Below are positions 35,877 through 44,813 of a stretch of DNA of 64,000 nucleotides, piece by piece. The translations under genes and the position numbers were made by a program. Numbering within the stretch: position 1 is the stretch's first letter; the number at the start of each line of letters is the position of its first letter. This stretch comes from Streptomyces sp. ICC1 (GTDB lineage Bacteria; Actinomycetota; Actinomycetes; Streptomycetales; Streptomycetaceae): assembly GCF_003287935.1 (NCBI RefSeq), contig NZ_CP030287.1, forward strand, positions 2,123,116-2,187,115, written 5' to 3'. The notes under the pieces are model-generated. The model searched no databases and was not told the DNA's origin. It worked only from the letters and a program-made list of their open reading frames with translations.

Positions 35877-37283
35877 ATGGCTGACGACGATTCCGCACCG
35901 CTCCACGCTTCGCCCCACCGGCGGCTCCACGCGCTGCTCCTCGAAGGCCTCCCGCCCGGGGCCCTGCTCACCGACCCCCAGGTGACCGCCTCCTACGCGA
36001 CCGACATGGCGAGCTTCTGCGCGGCGGGCACCCCGGCCGCGGTGGTCCTGCCCCGCACCGCCGAACAGGTCCAGCACGTCCTGCGCACCGCCCACGCCCT
36101 ACGCGTCCCCGTGGTCCCACAGGGCGCCCGCACGGGCCTGTCGGGCGCGGCCAACGCCTCCGACGGCTGCATCGTGCTCTCCCTCGTGAAGATGGACCGG
36201 ATCCTCAAGATCGACACCGTCGACCGGATCGCCGTCGTCGAACCCGGCGTCGTCAACGCCGTCCTGTCCCGCGCCGTCGCCGAGCAGGGCCTGTGCTACC
36301 CGCCGGACCCCTCCAGCTGGGAGTCGTGCACCATCGGCGGGAACATCGGCACCGCCGCCGGCGGCCTGTGCTGCGTCAAGTACGGGGTCACCGCCGAGTA
36401 CGTGCTCGGCCTCGACGTGGTCCTCGCCGACGGCAGGCTCCTGCGCACCGGCCGCAGCACCGCCAAGGGCGTCGCGGGGTACGACCTCACCCGCCTGTTC
36501 GTCGGCTCCGAGGGCAGCCTCGGCGTGGTCGTCCGGGCCGTCCTCGCCCTGCGCCCGGCCCCGCCCCGCCAGCTCGCGCTCGCCGCCGAGTTCCCCTCGG
36601 CGGCGGCCGCCTGCGAAGCCGTCTGCGCCGTCATGGAGGCGGGCCTGACGCCCTCGCTCCTGGAGCTGATGGACCGCACGACCGTCCGCGCCGTCAACGC
36701 CCTGGGCAAGATGGGCCTGCCCGAGACCACCGAAGCCCTGCTGCTCGTCGCCTTCGACACCCCGCACGCGCCGGACGACCTGGCCGCCGTCGGATCGCTG
36801 TGCACCGCCGCCGGGGCGAGCGCCGTCGTACCGGCCGAGGACGCGGCGGAATCCGAGCTGCTCCTCCAGGCCCGGCGGATGGCCCTGCCCGCACTGGAGG
36901 CCCTGCGGCCCGCGACGATGATCGACGACGTGTGCGTACCGCGCTCGCGGCTCGCCGAGATGCTCGACGGGACCGCCGCCATCGCCCGTGCGCACGACCT
37001 GCTCATCGGAGTCTGCGCACACGCCGGAGACGGCAACACCCACCCCATCGTCTGCTTCGACCCGGCCGACGAGGACGAGGCCCGGCGGGCCCGCGCGTCC
37101 TTCGAGGAGATCATGGCCCTGGGGCTCGAACTGGGCGGGACCATCACGGGCGAGCACGGGGTCGGCGTCCTGAAGAAGGACTGGCTCGCCCGCGAACTCG
37201 GCCCGGTGGGGCTGGAGATGCAGCGCGCCGTCAAGCACGCCTTCGACCCGGAGGGGCTGCTCAACCCGGGCAAGCTGTTCTGA
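35877..37283 (+). CDS. GlcD-type FAD-linked oxidase (glycolate or D-lactate oxidase)
   Basis: This 468-residue protein has the PCMH-type FAD fold with VVPQGARTGLSGAANA and CTIGGNIGTAAGGLCCVKYGVTAEYVLG. The FAD-linked oxidase C-terminal domain contains ICAHAGDGNTHP-like GVCAHAGDGNTHPIV and GEHGVGVLKKDWL. It oxidises a D-2-hydroxy acid. Glycolate and D-lactate are both possible, and no GlcE/GlcF partner genes are beside it. The ATG at 35877 starts the charged leader before the FAD domain. Confidence 0.9.
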   Translation: MADDDSAPLHASPHRRLHALLLEGLPPGALLTDPQVTASYATDMASFCAAGTPAAVVLPRTAEQVQHVLRTAHALRVPVVPQGARTGLSGAANASDGCIVLSLVKMDRILKIDTVDRIAVVEPGVVNAVLSRAVAEQGLCYPPDPSSWESCTIGGNIGTAAGGLCCVKYGVTAEYVLGLDVVLADGRLLRTGRSTAKGVAGYDLTRLFVGSEGSLGVVVRAVLALRPAPPRQLALAAEFPSAAAACEAVCAVMEAGLTPSLLELMDRTTVRAVNALGKMGLPETTEALLLVAFDTPHAPDDLAAVGSLCTAAGASAVVPAEDAAESELLLQARRMALPALEALRPATMIDDVCVPRSRLAEMLDGTAAIARAHDLLIGVCAHAGDGNTHPIVCFDPADEDEARRARASFEEIMALGLELGGTITGEHGVGVLKKDWLARELGPVGLEMQRAVKHAFDPEGLLNPGKLF

Positions 37284-37318
37284 GCCGGACAACACCCGAC
37301 GGCCCCGGGCGGGGCTCC

Positions 37319-37725
37319 TCACAGCTCCCCGTCGGCCGACTCGTCCGACGGCCACGGGTCGCGCATCCACAGGTCGTCGGCCGGCGTCGGGGCGAGCAGC
37401 TCGGCCAGCGCCGCGTCCAGGCCCAGCCGGTCGGCCTCGGTGCCGGGCGGCACGATCCGCAGGGTCCGCTCCAGCCAGGCCGACACGGACGCGGCGGGGG
37501 CCTCCAGCAGCGCGTCGCCGTCGGGGGAGCTGAGCGCCATGCACAGGACGGCCTTGTGGTCGACCTTCGTGGGCCAGATCCGCACGTCGCCGTGGCCGCA
37601 CGGGCGGAACACCCCCTCGACGAGCAGCTCGCGGGCGAAGGTCCAGTTGACCGGGGTGCTGGAGCCGGTGTGGAAGGTGATGTGGACGGCGTACGGGCCA
37701 GTGTGTGTAAGGGACAGGGTCAGAG
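37319..37725 (-). pseudogene. SsgA-family sporulation/cell-division gene, 5' part missing
   Basis: The frame encodes the C-terminal three quarters of an SsgA-like protein: YAVHITFHTG, PVNWTFARELLVEGVFRPCGH, GDVRIWP and ALSSPDGDALLEAP. SsgA-like proteins position septa during sporulation. No ATG, GTG or TTG occurs upstream of residue YAV in this frame. The conserved xDPYAV is altered to GPYAV, and beyond it the frame runs into Pro/Gly-rich nonsense. A GTG at 37612 could start only a truncated product. The locus corresponds, from memory, to ssgG. The missing 5' end should lie at the far side of the element. Confidence 0.75.
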
Positions 37726-37854
37726 GGTGTGGCGGCCCCCTGGGCGGTGGGGGTCTGCCCCCGGGCGGTGCCTGGGGGTTCCGGGCACCGCTCGGGTAGG
37801 CGCCGGGGGGTCTGACCTGCGGTTCTTCTCGACGCCCGGGGCCCTGCCAGGGGG
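37694..37854. other. Left junction of the integrated plasmid-like element
   Basis: Ssg-coding similarity ends near 37694-37725, and the element's first gene ends at 37855. The DNA between them is GC-rich and non-coding, with TAAGGGACAGGGTCAG next to the break. The exact att core cannot be set from one end. Integration inside a coding gene is typical of serine integrases. An assembly join is the alternative. Confidence 0.5.
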
Positions 37855-40254
37855 TTATTTCGGGGCGATCCGGGTGGCGGCGAGTGCGGCCTCGACGTCC
37901 TTGAGGAGGTACGCGCTCGCCTTGTCGTCGGTGCCGTCGGGGCGCTTGCCGAACCGGATGCCGGCCTTGGGCTTGAGGACGGCGCCGGAGCCCTTGAGGA
38001 CCTCGGCGATGGCCGCGGCGAGCTCGGTGCCAACGCGGGACTCGTACTGGGCGGGGTTCTCCTCCTCGTTGAGGCCCCAGCGGTCGGGGTCCTCGGCGGC
38101 GAGGTGGGAGCGGACGTCGGCGGCCTTGACCTTGTCGGCCCGGGTGCCGTCCGGCGCCTTGGGGAACGCCGTGAGGATCTGCTCCAGGAGCGGGAGTACG
38201 TCCGCGCCCGGCTGCCCGGGCCGCCCGGAGCCGTTCGGGCCGCCCGCGATGGAGGAAAGCCCGGTCATCCTCAGGAGCTGCGTCTCGATCGGGTCGGGAA
38301 ACTGGCCCGGGGCCCGGCCGAGGGATTCACGCAGTGCGCGTCCGGCCCCAATGGCGTTGGCCGCGCCGTCGAAGTGTTCGTCTTCGATGAAGCAGGAGCG
38401 GATCAGTTCGCCCTTGCTCCCGTCGATATCGACGATGGCAGCGCCCCGGTCCTCCTCGCGGATGTCGTGGGCGCGAAGGCCGGCGCCGGTAGCGCCGTCG
38501 GAGAGGATCGCGTTCGTCTGGGTCGCCGAGCGGGTGCGGGTGGCGATGCGGGCGGAGGCGTTGGACCGGTATCCGCGCGGAATCGTGTTCGCGTCGGGGT
38601 CCTGGGTGCTGACGAGGATCGTCATGTTGAGGGCAGCGACGAATGCGGCGGCCTCTTCGAGCAGGTCGGCGATCCGGTCGGATGCTTTGATGGTGCGCTT
38701 TCCCTCCGGGTCGGAGTAGTCGGGAATGCGGACGTTGCTGGCGGCGTACTGCTTGTATTCGTCGACGATGAGGATTTCGAGCGGGAACAGCGCGAGGTCG
38801 GCTTCGCTCATCTTGGCTCGGCCTTGATCCTCCAGCCATTCCTCTCGCCGGTACGCCTCGGCGAGGAACGCCTCCAGCAGCTGGATCAGGCGGGCCGGGC
38901 GCCGGCCGAAGAACGTTGCGCAGACCGCGCTGTATCCGCGGTGCTCACCGGGCTTGGCTCCGGCGACGAGCCGGATGTTCACCCGCGGGTCGAGGCCGAG
39001 GCCGATCATGATGTTCCGGAGGATCATGCCCTTGCCCGCGCGGCTGGTTCCGCCGAGCAGCGCCATGACGTGCTTGAGCTTGATGTAGATCGGCTCGCCG
39101 CGCCGGTTGTAGCCGATGAGGACCCCGCGGCCCCACACGTCCTGCTGCTCGGGGTTCTCGGCGACTGGCGAGGTGAACGGCTGGCCGAAGGGGTCGCGGG
39201 CGGCCATCCACACGATGACCCGGCCGGGGTGGCCGTCCTCGCGCAGGTCGATCCACTCGGGGCGGACCCGGAACGCCTGGGCGATCTTGCCCTTGTTGGC
39301 TTCCAGCTTGTCGAGGTCGCACTCGTCGGGGAGTTCGATGGTCAGCTCGACGGCGTTGACCGCGACCGCGCGGGGCAGGCCGACGAGGTGGATTTCGGAC
39401 TCGTTCTTGATCAGCCCCATGCGCTTGAACGCGTTCTCCAGGGACTCCTTGCCGAGGGGGGCGTCGGCGGCGAGGTACACCGGCTCGGTGTAGATCAGCG
39501 GGGTCAGGTCCGGGTGCCGGCGGGCGTGCTCGCGCTGCCCGTAGCTCATGAGGGCGATCAGGCCGGGCAGCAGCAGCGCCCCGGCCATCAGCAGTCCCCA
39601 CACCTCGGCGACGGCCACGAGCACGGACACGTAGGAGGTGGCGGCGGAGGCGCCGAGGATGGGCAGGGCCTCGCGGCGGCGCTCCCGGCCCAGCTGCGCT
39701 CGCTCGGCCTTCAGGGCGCGGACCCAGTCGTTGCCGGACGCCTCGCCGACCTTGCGGCCCTTGGCGGCTTTGGCCTTGGCGATGTCGTCGGCGTAGCTGT
39801 CGGCGGCGGTGAAGTGCGCCCAGGTGTTCGTGACCACGTACCGGGCGCCGTAGGCGAACGCCTTGACCATGCGGCCGAGGTAGAGGTGGGAGTGCCGGGC
39901 GTGGTGGGCGGCGGCGTGTTCGAGTTCGGCCTTGCGGGCCTTGCGGGCGGCCGCGGAGAGGAACAGCTCGGGTGCGGGCAGCCACTCGCGCCAGGTCGGG
40001 CCGGCCTTGCCCTTGGAGGGCTCCTCCTCGGTAACCTGCTCCAGGACCAACCCGGACTCGGCGGTGTTGCCGGGGGCGTGCTGGCCGGGGAGGCGGACGC
40101 TGCCGGTGGTGGAGTCGGCGTAGCCGGAGGGGGTGCCGCGTACGGCGTTGCGGGCCTCGGACTCCAGGCCGCCCAGGACGTGGGGCGGGAACATCTGGCC
40201 GAGGTCGAGGGGCTGGTCGTCGTGGTGCGGGGAGTCGGGGGCCTGCTCCGACAT
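37855..40254 (-). CDS. FtsK/SpoIIIE-type conjugative DNA translocase (Tra)
   Basis: This 799-residue protein has two membrane helices (about residues 205-237) and a C-terminal RecA-like motor. Walker A is GGTSRAGKG (401-409) and Walker B is EILIVDEY (493-500). The STQDPDANTIPRGYRSNASARIATRTRS segment is characteristic of actinomycete Tra ATPases. Such proteins move double-stranded plasmid DNA between mycelial cells without a relaxase. It is the last gene of the minus-strand transfer operon. The N-terminal 90 residues are disordered. It is the longest gene of the left arm. Confidence 0.9.
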   Translation of the reverse strand: MSEQAPDSPHHDDQPLDLGQMFPPHVLGGLESEARNAVRGTPSGYADSTTGSVRLPGQHAPGNTAESGLVLEQVTEEEPSKGKAGPTWREWLPAPELFLSAAARKARKAELEHAAAHHARHSHLYLGRMVKAFAYGARYVVTNTWAHFTAADSYADDIAKAKAAKGRKVGEASGNDWVRALKAERAQLGRERRREALPILGASAATSYVSVLVAVAEVWGLLMAGALLLPGLIALMSYGQREHARRHPDLTPLIYTEPVYLAADAPLGKESLENAFKRMGLIKNESEIHLVGLPRAVAVNAVELTIELPDECDLDKLEANKGKIAQAFRVRPEWIDLREDGHPGRVIVWMAARDPFGQPFTSPVAENPEQQDVWGRGVLIGYNRRGEPIYIKLKHVMALLGGTSRAGKGMILRNIMIGLGLDPRVNIRLVAGAKPGEHRGYSAVCATFFGRRPARLIQLLEAFLAEAYRREEWLEDQGRAKMSEADLALFPLEILIVDEYKQYAASNVRIPDYSDPEGKRTIKASDRIADLLEEAAAFVAALNMTILVSTQDPDANTIPRGYRSNASARIATRTRSATQTNAILSDGATGAGLRAHDIREEDRGAAIVDIDGSKGELIRSCFIEDEHFDGAANAIGAGRALRESLGRAPGQFPDPIETQLLRMTGLSSIAGGPNGSGRPGQPGADVLPLLEQILTAFPKAPDGTRADKVKAADVRSHLAAEDPDRWGLNEEENPAQYESRVGTELAAAIAEVLKGSGAVLKPKAGIRFGKRPDGTDDKASAYLLKDVEAALAATRIAPK

Positions 40255-40285
40255 GATGGGTGGGTCCTTCCGTCTGGGTGGACTT

Positions 40286-40320
40286 GGAGCCCGGCCGGGG
40301 TCGCTTCCCAGCCGGGCTCC
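40286..40320. terminator. Hairpin between the small membrane gene and tra
   Basis: GGAGCCCGGC (40286-40295) and GCCGGGCTCC (40311-40320) pair exactly in the 135-bp gap before tra. Being inside the operon, it may attenuate tra or stabilise the upstream mRNA end. Confidence 0.45.
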
Positions 40321-40389
40321 GCTGCGTTCGGGGGTGAGGCGGTGCGCCTGGAGGTGGGGGCCGTCCAGGCCGGGGTGGAGTCGGGGGAG

Positions 40390-40656
40390 CTAGGGCTTCT
40401 TGGCCTTCTCCTCGGCCTTGGCCTTCGCCTGGGCGTGCTTGCGGTTGGCGGCCGCGGCCTTGTTCGCGGCGGCCGCGCCCCGCAGGAGCTGGGGCAAAAA
40501 CAGGAGGATCACGAACAGCAGGCCGGCGGCCGTGGCGGTGGTCGTGGCGCTCCAGGCGCGCAGGGTCGGTCCGGTGATCGCCACGTAGGCGGCAACGGGG
40601 GCTGCGATCACCAGCGTGCGGGGGAGCTTCATGCCGGTCTTGTCGGTGTCGCTCAA
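40390..40656 (-). CDS. Small membrane protein of the transfer operon
   Basis: This 88-residue protein has two hydrophobic segments (TLVIAAPVAAYVAITG and ATAAGLLFVILLFLPQLL) followed by a Lys/Ala-rich cytoplasmic tail. Size, topology and place before tra resemble Spd-type plasmid-spread proteins of Streptomyces plasmids. Direct sequence identity with a known Spd family is not evident. Confidence 0.7.
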   Translation of the reverse strand: MSDTDKTGMKLPRTLVIAAPVAAYVAITGPTLRAWSATTTATAAGLLFVILLFLPQLLRGAAAANKAAAANRKHAQAKAKAEEKAKKP

Positions 40657-40693
40657 CGAGCTGTCCTTCCGGATGCGGTGGCGGGCGGGGCGA

Positions 40694-40897
40694 TCAGGCG
40701 GGGCTGTTCTCGGCGCGCTTCCAGGCGACGCGGGCGGCGGTGAGGCGGAGCTCGGCGGCGGCGAGCTCCGCGGTCGTGCGGTGGTGGCTGTCGATGACGG
40801 CGAGGGCCTGGGCGAAGAGGCGGTCCCCGAGCTGGTTCCAGCCGTGGCGGGAGTGCGGTGCGCTCTCGGCGGTGATGCGGTCGACGGCGATGGTCAT
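40694..40897 (-). CDS. Small hypothetical protein of the transfer operon
   Basis: This 67-residue helical protein (MTIAVDRITAESAPHSRHGW start, then Ala/Arg-rich helix) has a CAGGAGCG ribosome site upstream. It lies between the small membrane gene and the 108-residue Cys-rich gene. A 24-bp repeat lies 81 bp before its start. The function is unknown. Confidence 0.55.
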   Translation of the reverse strand: MTIAVDRITAESAPHSRHGWNQLGDRLFAQALAVIDSHHRTTAELAAAELRLTAARVAWKRAENSPA

Positions 40898-40977
40898 GGG
40901 CAGGGCGCTCCTGGTCTGAGTCAGTGGTGCGGGGCGGCGGTGAAGACTGTCCGCCCCGCACCTGGTGAGAGGCTGTT

Positions 40978-41001
40978 AGACCCGTTAGGGCCAATAGGTC
41001 T
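40978..41001. repeat. 24-bp near-palindrome, copy 1
   Basis: Left half AGACCCGTTAG, centre GG, right half CCAATAGGTCT. It lies in the 138-bp gap upstream of the 67-residue gene. It belongs to the seven-copy family found only in the element. Confidence 0.75.
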
Positions 41002-41035
41002 GACGTTGGTAGTGGGTGGAAGGGCTGGGGGCGGG

Positions 41036-41362
41036 TCAGAGGGTGAAGAGGCTGTTCAGCTCGGAGAACATCGCCGTCGTGTTCGCGCTCTCGCGGGCGC
41101 GGCGGACGGCGCCGGTGCGGGCGGTGGCACAGGGCCGGCACATCACGATCAGCTGCCGGTCGCCGAGGCCGACCGCCTGGTGCTCGGCCAGCTCCGGGTC
41201 GAGCGGCATGACGACCAGCGGGTTGCCCTGGCGGTCGGGGTTCTGGCAGCGGTGCCCGGTGGACTTGTGCGGCTTCTCGCCGCAGCGGGAGGGCTTGCGG
41301 GTATCGCACTCGCAGTGTCGGCCGGAGCGGTCCAGCAGTCGCCGGTACCGGTCCGGGCTCAC
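41036..41362 (-). CDS. Cys/His-rich small protein of the transfer operon
   Basis: This 108-residue protein has clustered cysteines and histidines: HCECDTRKPSRCGEKPHKSTGHRC near residues 17-40 and VMCRPCATAR near 75. They suggest one or two zinc sites, perhaps an HNH-like fold without a clear active site. The GTG start overlaps the upstream stop (GTGA). The role in transfer is unknown. Confidence 0.65.
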   Translation of the reverse strand: MSPDRYRRLLDRSGRHCECDTRKPSRCGEKPHKSTGHRCQNPDRQGNPLVVMPLDPELAEHQAVGLGDRQLIVMCRPCATARTGAVRRARESANTTAMFSELNSLFTL

Positions 41363-42696
41363 CTTGCGGACGCCTTCGCCGCGTCGGCCATCACGGACTT
41401 CGCGGCGTCCGCGTACGGGACGGTGTCGCCCGGCGTGCGCAGCGGGGGAACGCCCCCGTTGAAGCGGCGCCCGTCGGGTGCGTTCGGGTCCCGCTGCGGG
41501 CGCGGGGGCATTTGGGATTCGACCTGCGACAACAGGGCTTCGGCGGCCTCGTCGTAGGCGCCTGCGATGGCCGCCTTCATGTGGGCCTGCGCGGCCCGGG
41601 ATCCGGCCTCGATCTCCGCCGTGATGCCGACGACCTTGCTGCCGGTGACCCGGAACCAGGCGTCGCCCCAGATCTGGTCGGTGACGAAGGCCGCGCCGCG
41701 CGCCGAGCGCATGGCCTCGGCAACCTCCCACACCTCGGTGTGGTGCTGCTGCCGGTCGGCGTCCTTGCGCTTCTGCTCGTCGGCCGCCTTCGCCTCGGCG
41801 ACGGCCCGCTCGGCGGCCCGGGCCTCGGCCTCAGCCTTCTTCGCGGCGGCCTTCGACTCCGCCTCCTGTTCCAGGGCCTTCGCCTCGGACTCGGCCTGAC
41901 GCCGCTCCCTTCGTGAGGGGATCCCGTCGCGGCGCTGGGCGACTCCGTGCTCGTAGCACATGAGGACGGCCGGGCCGCCGAGCGAGGCCAGGGCGCCGAT
42001 GATCCCGGCGTCCAGCCCGATCGTGGGGTCCTTGACCCCGTGCCACAGGTTCACGGCCGCCGCGATCAGCGCGCCGGCCCCGATCCCGATCCGGTACGGG
42101 AGAACGTCCCGGCGGTGGGCGACGGCCCAGGCGGCGCCGAAGGCCAGGACCAGCGCGAGGCCTTCGAGGAGTGCGGGCGCGGCGACCATGAACGGCCGGC
42201 TCTCGTCCCAGAACGCCATGAACTGCAGGGGCGCCGCGATGATCAGCCCGACCGCGTAGATGCCGCGCGCGGCCCACTTCCACGTGGACTCGCTGCGCCG
42301 CTCCTCGACCGCACGGTCGGCGTCGGCCTGCGCCGTGGCGTCCGCTTCCTTCTTCGCCTGGACGGCGGCGGCCTCGGCGGCGATCCGGGCGGCCTCCAGC
42401 TTGGCGAGCTTCTCGGCGTGGACCGCCCGGTCGGCTTCGAGCTTCATCGCCGCCCGTTCGTTGGCCAGGCGCTGCTTCTCCGCGTCGGCCTCGGCCTGGA
42501 CCCGGATCGCGTCGGCTTCGGCGGCCGCCTTGAGTTCGGCGGCCTTGGCCTCGCCGAGGGCTTTCACCTCGGCGGCCTTGGCCTGCGCCTGGGCGGTGAC
42601 GTAGGCGGCCAGGCCGGGGTCGGTTCCGCTCTCCGGGGCCGGCGGCGTGAGCGGGGTCTCGTCGGGCAGGTCCTTCTCCATCGAGACGGCGGTCAT
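41359..42696 (-). CDS. SpdB/DUF2637-like membrane protein with coiled coils
   Basis: This 445-residue protein starts with a long Ala/Glu/Lys coiled coil (residues 30-150). Four hydrophobic helices follow (WAARGIYAVGLIIAAPLQFMAFW to LGGPAVLMCYEHGVA), then a second Ala/Glu/Lys coiled coil and a Pro-rich tail. The membrane block resembles DUF2637/SpdB proteins that promote intramycelial plasmid spread. It overlaps both neighbours by 4 bases, so the transfer genes are translationally coupled. Confidence 0.78.
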   Translation of the reverse strand: MTAVSMEKDLPDETPLTPPAPESGTDPGLAAYVTAQAQAKAAEVKALGEAKAAELKAAAEADAIRVQAEADAEKQRLANERAAMKLEADRAVHAEKLAKLEAARIAAEAAAVQAKKEADATAQADADRAVEERRSESTWKWAARGIYAVGLIIAAPLQFMAFWDESRPFMVAAPALLEGLALVLAFGAAWAVAHRRDVLPYRIGIGAGALIAAAVNLWHGVKDPTIGLDAGIIGALASLGGPAVLMCYEHGVAQRRDGIPSRRERRQAESEAKALEQEAESKAAAKKAEAEARAAERAVAEAKAADEQKRKDADRQQHHTEVWEVAEAMRSARGAAFVTDQIWGDAWFRVTGSKVVGITAEIEAGSRAAQAHMKAAIAGAYDEAAEALLSQVESQMPPRPQRDPNAPDGRRFNGGVPPLRTPGDTVPYADAAKSVMADAAKASAR

Positions 42697-43541
42697 GCGC
42701 CGAGCTCCCTTCGGTTGGTGCGGGCGGCCTCGGCGAGGAGGGCCGCGTTTTCGGGGCTGACCAGGGGGCTGATCAGGTTGGCGTTGTCGATCAGGAACTG
42801 GCGGGCGACCGCCGGGCTGGACTCCTCGGCGAGCGGGAGCTCCGGGGGGAAGGGGTTCTTGCCGGACCGCTTCTCGCCGATCAGCTCGCCCTTGATGACC
42901 GGGCCGGTCGGCTCGGGGACCGGCTGCGGGGCCGGGGCGGCGCGGACGACCGCGTCGAGGAGCATCCCGACCACGACGCCCATGGCGGCGGCCGCCCGCA
43001 GGTCGGCCAGCTCGTCCCGCACGATCCGCAGGTCGCCCACGGGTTCGGGGTACAGGGGACGCGGCGTCGACCGGAAGGTCTCGACGGGCTGGCACACGAG
43101 CGGTGCGAAGGCCGGCCGGGAGGGGGGAGGGGGAGGGACCGGGATGTAGTTCTCCGGCTCCTGGAACATGCCGATCAGCCAGTTCGGGTGACGGCGGCCG
43201 AGCCGGAACAGGCGCTTGCTCATGCGGTCGGTCGCGTCGCACAGCGCGTCGGCGACGTCGGCGGCGATGTCCGCGATCCAGCTGAGGGGCGCGCGGTAGC
43301 CCTGCTTCTCGTCCGCCCACATCAGGACGGCGGCGACGGAGCTGGCGGCCAGGGCGAAGATGCCGACGGTGACCTCGGCGGTGATCCAGGCGGCCCGCAC
43401 CGCGCGGCGGGAGACGCGCCGCGCGGCGGCGGCCTGGTCGGCGAGGGTGGCGTCGAGGTAGAGCTCGTACATCTCGGGGTTCCAGTCGGCCGGGTCGCCC
43501 GGGTGGGAGGACCGGAACTCGGCGCAGGCGCTGCTGGTCAT
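42693..43541 (-). CDS. Transfer-operon membrane protein
   Basis: This 282-residue protein has a helix at about residues 52-74 (ITAEVTVGIFALAASSVAAVLMW) and a second weak one near residue 190 (AAAMGVVVGMLLDAVV), with a Pro-rich linker (PVPPPPPSRPAF). No catalytic motif is seen. It overlaps the next gene as ATGA and lies in the middle of the operon. A role in the conjugation or spread complex is inferred from position only. Confidence 0.65.
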   Translation of the reverse strand: MTSSACAEFRSSHPGDPADWNPEMYELYLDATLADQAAAARRVSRRAVRAAWITAEVTVGIFALAASSVAAVLMWADEKQGYRAPLSWIADIAADVADALCDATDRMSKRLFRLGRRHPNWLIGMFQEPENYIPVPPPPPSRPAFAPLVCQPVETFRSTPRPLYPEPVGDLRIVRDELADLRAAAAMGVVVGMLLDAVVRAAPAPQPVPEPTGPVIKGELIGEKRSGKNPFPPELPLAEESSPAVARQFLIDNANLISPLVSPENAALLAEAARTNRRELGA

Positions 43542-43720
43542 CGGTGGTCCTCCGGGGCGGGATCGGCGTGGTTGTCGAGGGCGGCGCGGGCGGAGCGGCG
43601 GAGCGTCTGGGCGGCGAGGAGGCGGGCGCAGGCACCCTGTTCGTGGGCCTGGTCGCGGGTGGTGCGGTGGAGGGTGAGGGTCTCCGGGTCGAGCTCGCGG
43701 ATGATCCGGCAGGCCCTCAC
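43538..43720 (-). CDS. Small Arg-rich protein of the transfer operon
   Basis: This 60-residue basic helical protein (MRACRIIRELDPETLTLHRTTRDQ) overlaps both neighbours by 4 bases. Its coupling supports it as real, but no family is recognised. Confidence 0.55.
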   Translation of the reverse strand: MRACRIIRELDPETLTLHRTTRDQAHEQGACARLLAAQTLRRSARAALDNHADPAPEDHR

Positions 43721-44001
43721 GGTGCGGTCACCGGCCTGCGCCCGGAGGAGGCGGACCGGTAGGCCAGGCGCAGGACCAGGACGGCGGCGCCGACGACGGC
43801 ACCGGCCTGGACGAGGATGACGAGCGCGTGGACCAGGGCGACCAGGGCGGCGCCGACGACCGTCGCCGCGCCCCAGCCGAGCACGATGACCAGGGCGATG
43901 AGGGCCAGCAGCGCGACCGGGTGGAGCCGGTCCGCGCGGGTGGTGACTTCCCGGACCGTGTCGCGGGCCGTGTGGAGCAAGGTCTTGGTGGTGGTGATCA
44001 T
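43717..44001 (-). CDS. Small two-helix membrane protein
   Basis: This 94-residue protein has two or three hydrophobic segments (LLALIALVIVLGWGAATVVGAALVALVHAL and LVQAGAVVGAAVLVLRLAY). It is Spd-like in size and setting. ATG 44001 was chosen because it overlaps the upstream stop (ATGA); a GTG 9 bases upstream is possible. Confidence 0.65.
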   Translation of the reverse strand: MITTTKTLLHTARDTVREVTTRADRLHPVALLALIALVIVLGWGAATVVGAALVALVHALVILVQAGAVVGAAVLVLRLAYRSASSGRRPVTAP

Positions 44002-44330
44002 GCCGCCCACCCCGTCATGAAGAGGTCGTCGGCGGTGGCCGCGTACTCGTCGTCCTCGAAGCCGCGGCGGTCGTCGTCCTCGGTCATGTCGTCGATCAGG
44101 CCGCCGATCAGGTCCAGGTCGGCGTCGCCGACGAACCCGGCGTCCGCCATGTCGACCAGGGCGCAGAGGCGGGTGTACTCGTCGAGCTCGCTCTCGGCGC
44201 CAGCGGGGCCGCGGACCAGGTCGACGTCGATGCCGAGGACCGCCGACAACCCGATCCGGTCGATCGCGAAGAGGCGGGACTCGTCCGCCGGCTGCTGCTC
44301 GGCGGCGTGGATGTAGGAGATGCTGTCCAT
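43998..44330 (-). CDS. Acidic hypothetical protein, first gene of the transfer operon
   Basis: This 110-residue strongly acidic protein (DDMTEDDDRRGFEDDEYAATADDLF) has no basic or membrane segment. It follows ACAGGAG by 8 bases. As the first gene of the tra operon and an acidic protein it might mimic DNA or bind a basic partner; this is conjecture. The promoter lies in the 483-bp gap shared with the XRE gene. Confidence 0.6.
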   Translation of the reverse strand: MDSISYIHAAEQQPADESRLFAIDRIGLSAVLGIDVDLVRGPAGAESELDEYTRLCALVDMADAGFVGDADLDLIGGLIDDMTEDDDRRGFEDDEYAATADDLFMTGWAA

Positions 44331-44686
44331 CGGTTCAACTCCTGTGTACGAGGGGTTGTCCGTGCAGCGGCCCCGCCCCAGGTGTTCGAGCACCAGGGGA
44401 TTCACGGGGCCGCTCCCCGTTGGCGGGGAAGGGGTCGTGCGGGCGGCCTGATGGCCACGGCCACGGCACCCCCGTCAGGGCGGGTGCCGGACTGAAGACA
44501 TAGGGCCTGAGCTTGTGTTTCTTCGCCTTGTCTCACTGTGGAGTTCTTCGCGGTACACCAGCTCGGTACATCTCCGAGGCGGTCCGGTGTCGCCGTTTTC
44601 GGCATGGAGGTGCCATCCACAACCGCGTGGTTCTGAGCGGCTGTGCCAGTACAAGAAGTGCTTTGACGTGCAGGTACAGGGCGCTC

Positions 44687-44790
44687 AACCGATTCGGTTA
44701 AGGCCGCTTAACCTGGCGACATCGAAACCATAGGACGACCCCGCCGACGCGTCAAGCACCTTGAACAGTTACGGTTAAGTGCGCTAAACA
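44687..44790. promoter_or_regulatory. Divergent control region of the tra operon and XRE-PP2C genes
   Basis: The 483-bp gap 44331-44813 contains AACCGATTCGGTT (44687-44699). Overlapping it is GGTTAAG-GCCG-CTTAACC (44696-44713). A weaker copy GGTTAAG-TGCG-CTAAACA (44773-44790) lies between a TTGAAC -35 (44761) and a CTAAAC -10 (44784) of the XRE gene. Binding there would block that promoter. The copies are 77 bp apart centre to centre. Confidence 0.6.
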
Positions 44791-44813
44791 GGACCCTACG
44801 AAGGGAGGCACGA

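Noticed and set aside
37703..37720. Sequence resembling the Tn5 mosaic end at the element junction (minus strand CTGTCCCTTACACACA)
   Set aside because: It differs from the mosaic end at several positions, so neither adapter contamination nor a Tn5-type insertion is supported.
44691..44790. TTAA-rich palindromes as DasR or GntR-type operators
   Set aside because: The sequence does not match those consensus sites; the adjacent HTH protein is the simpler candidate binder.
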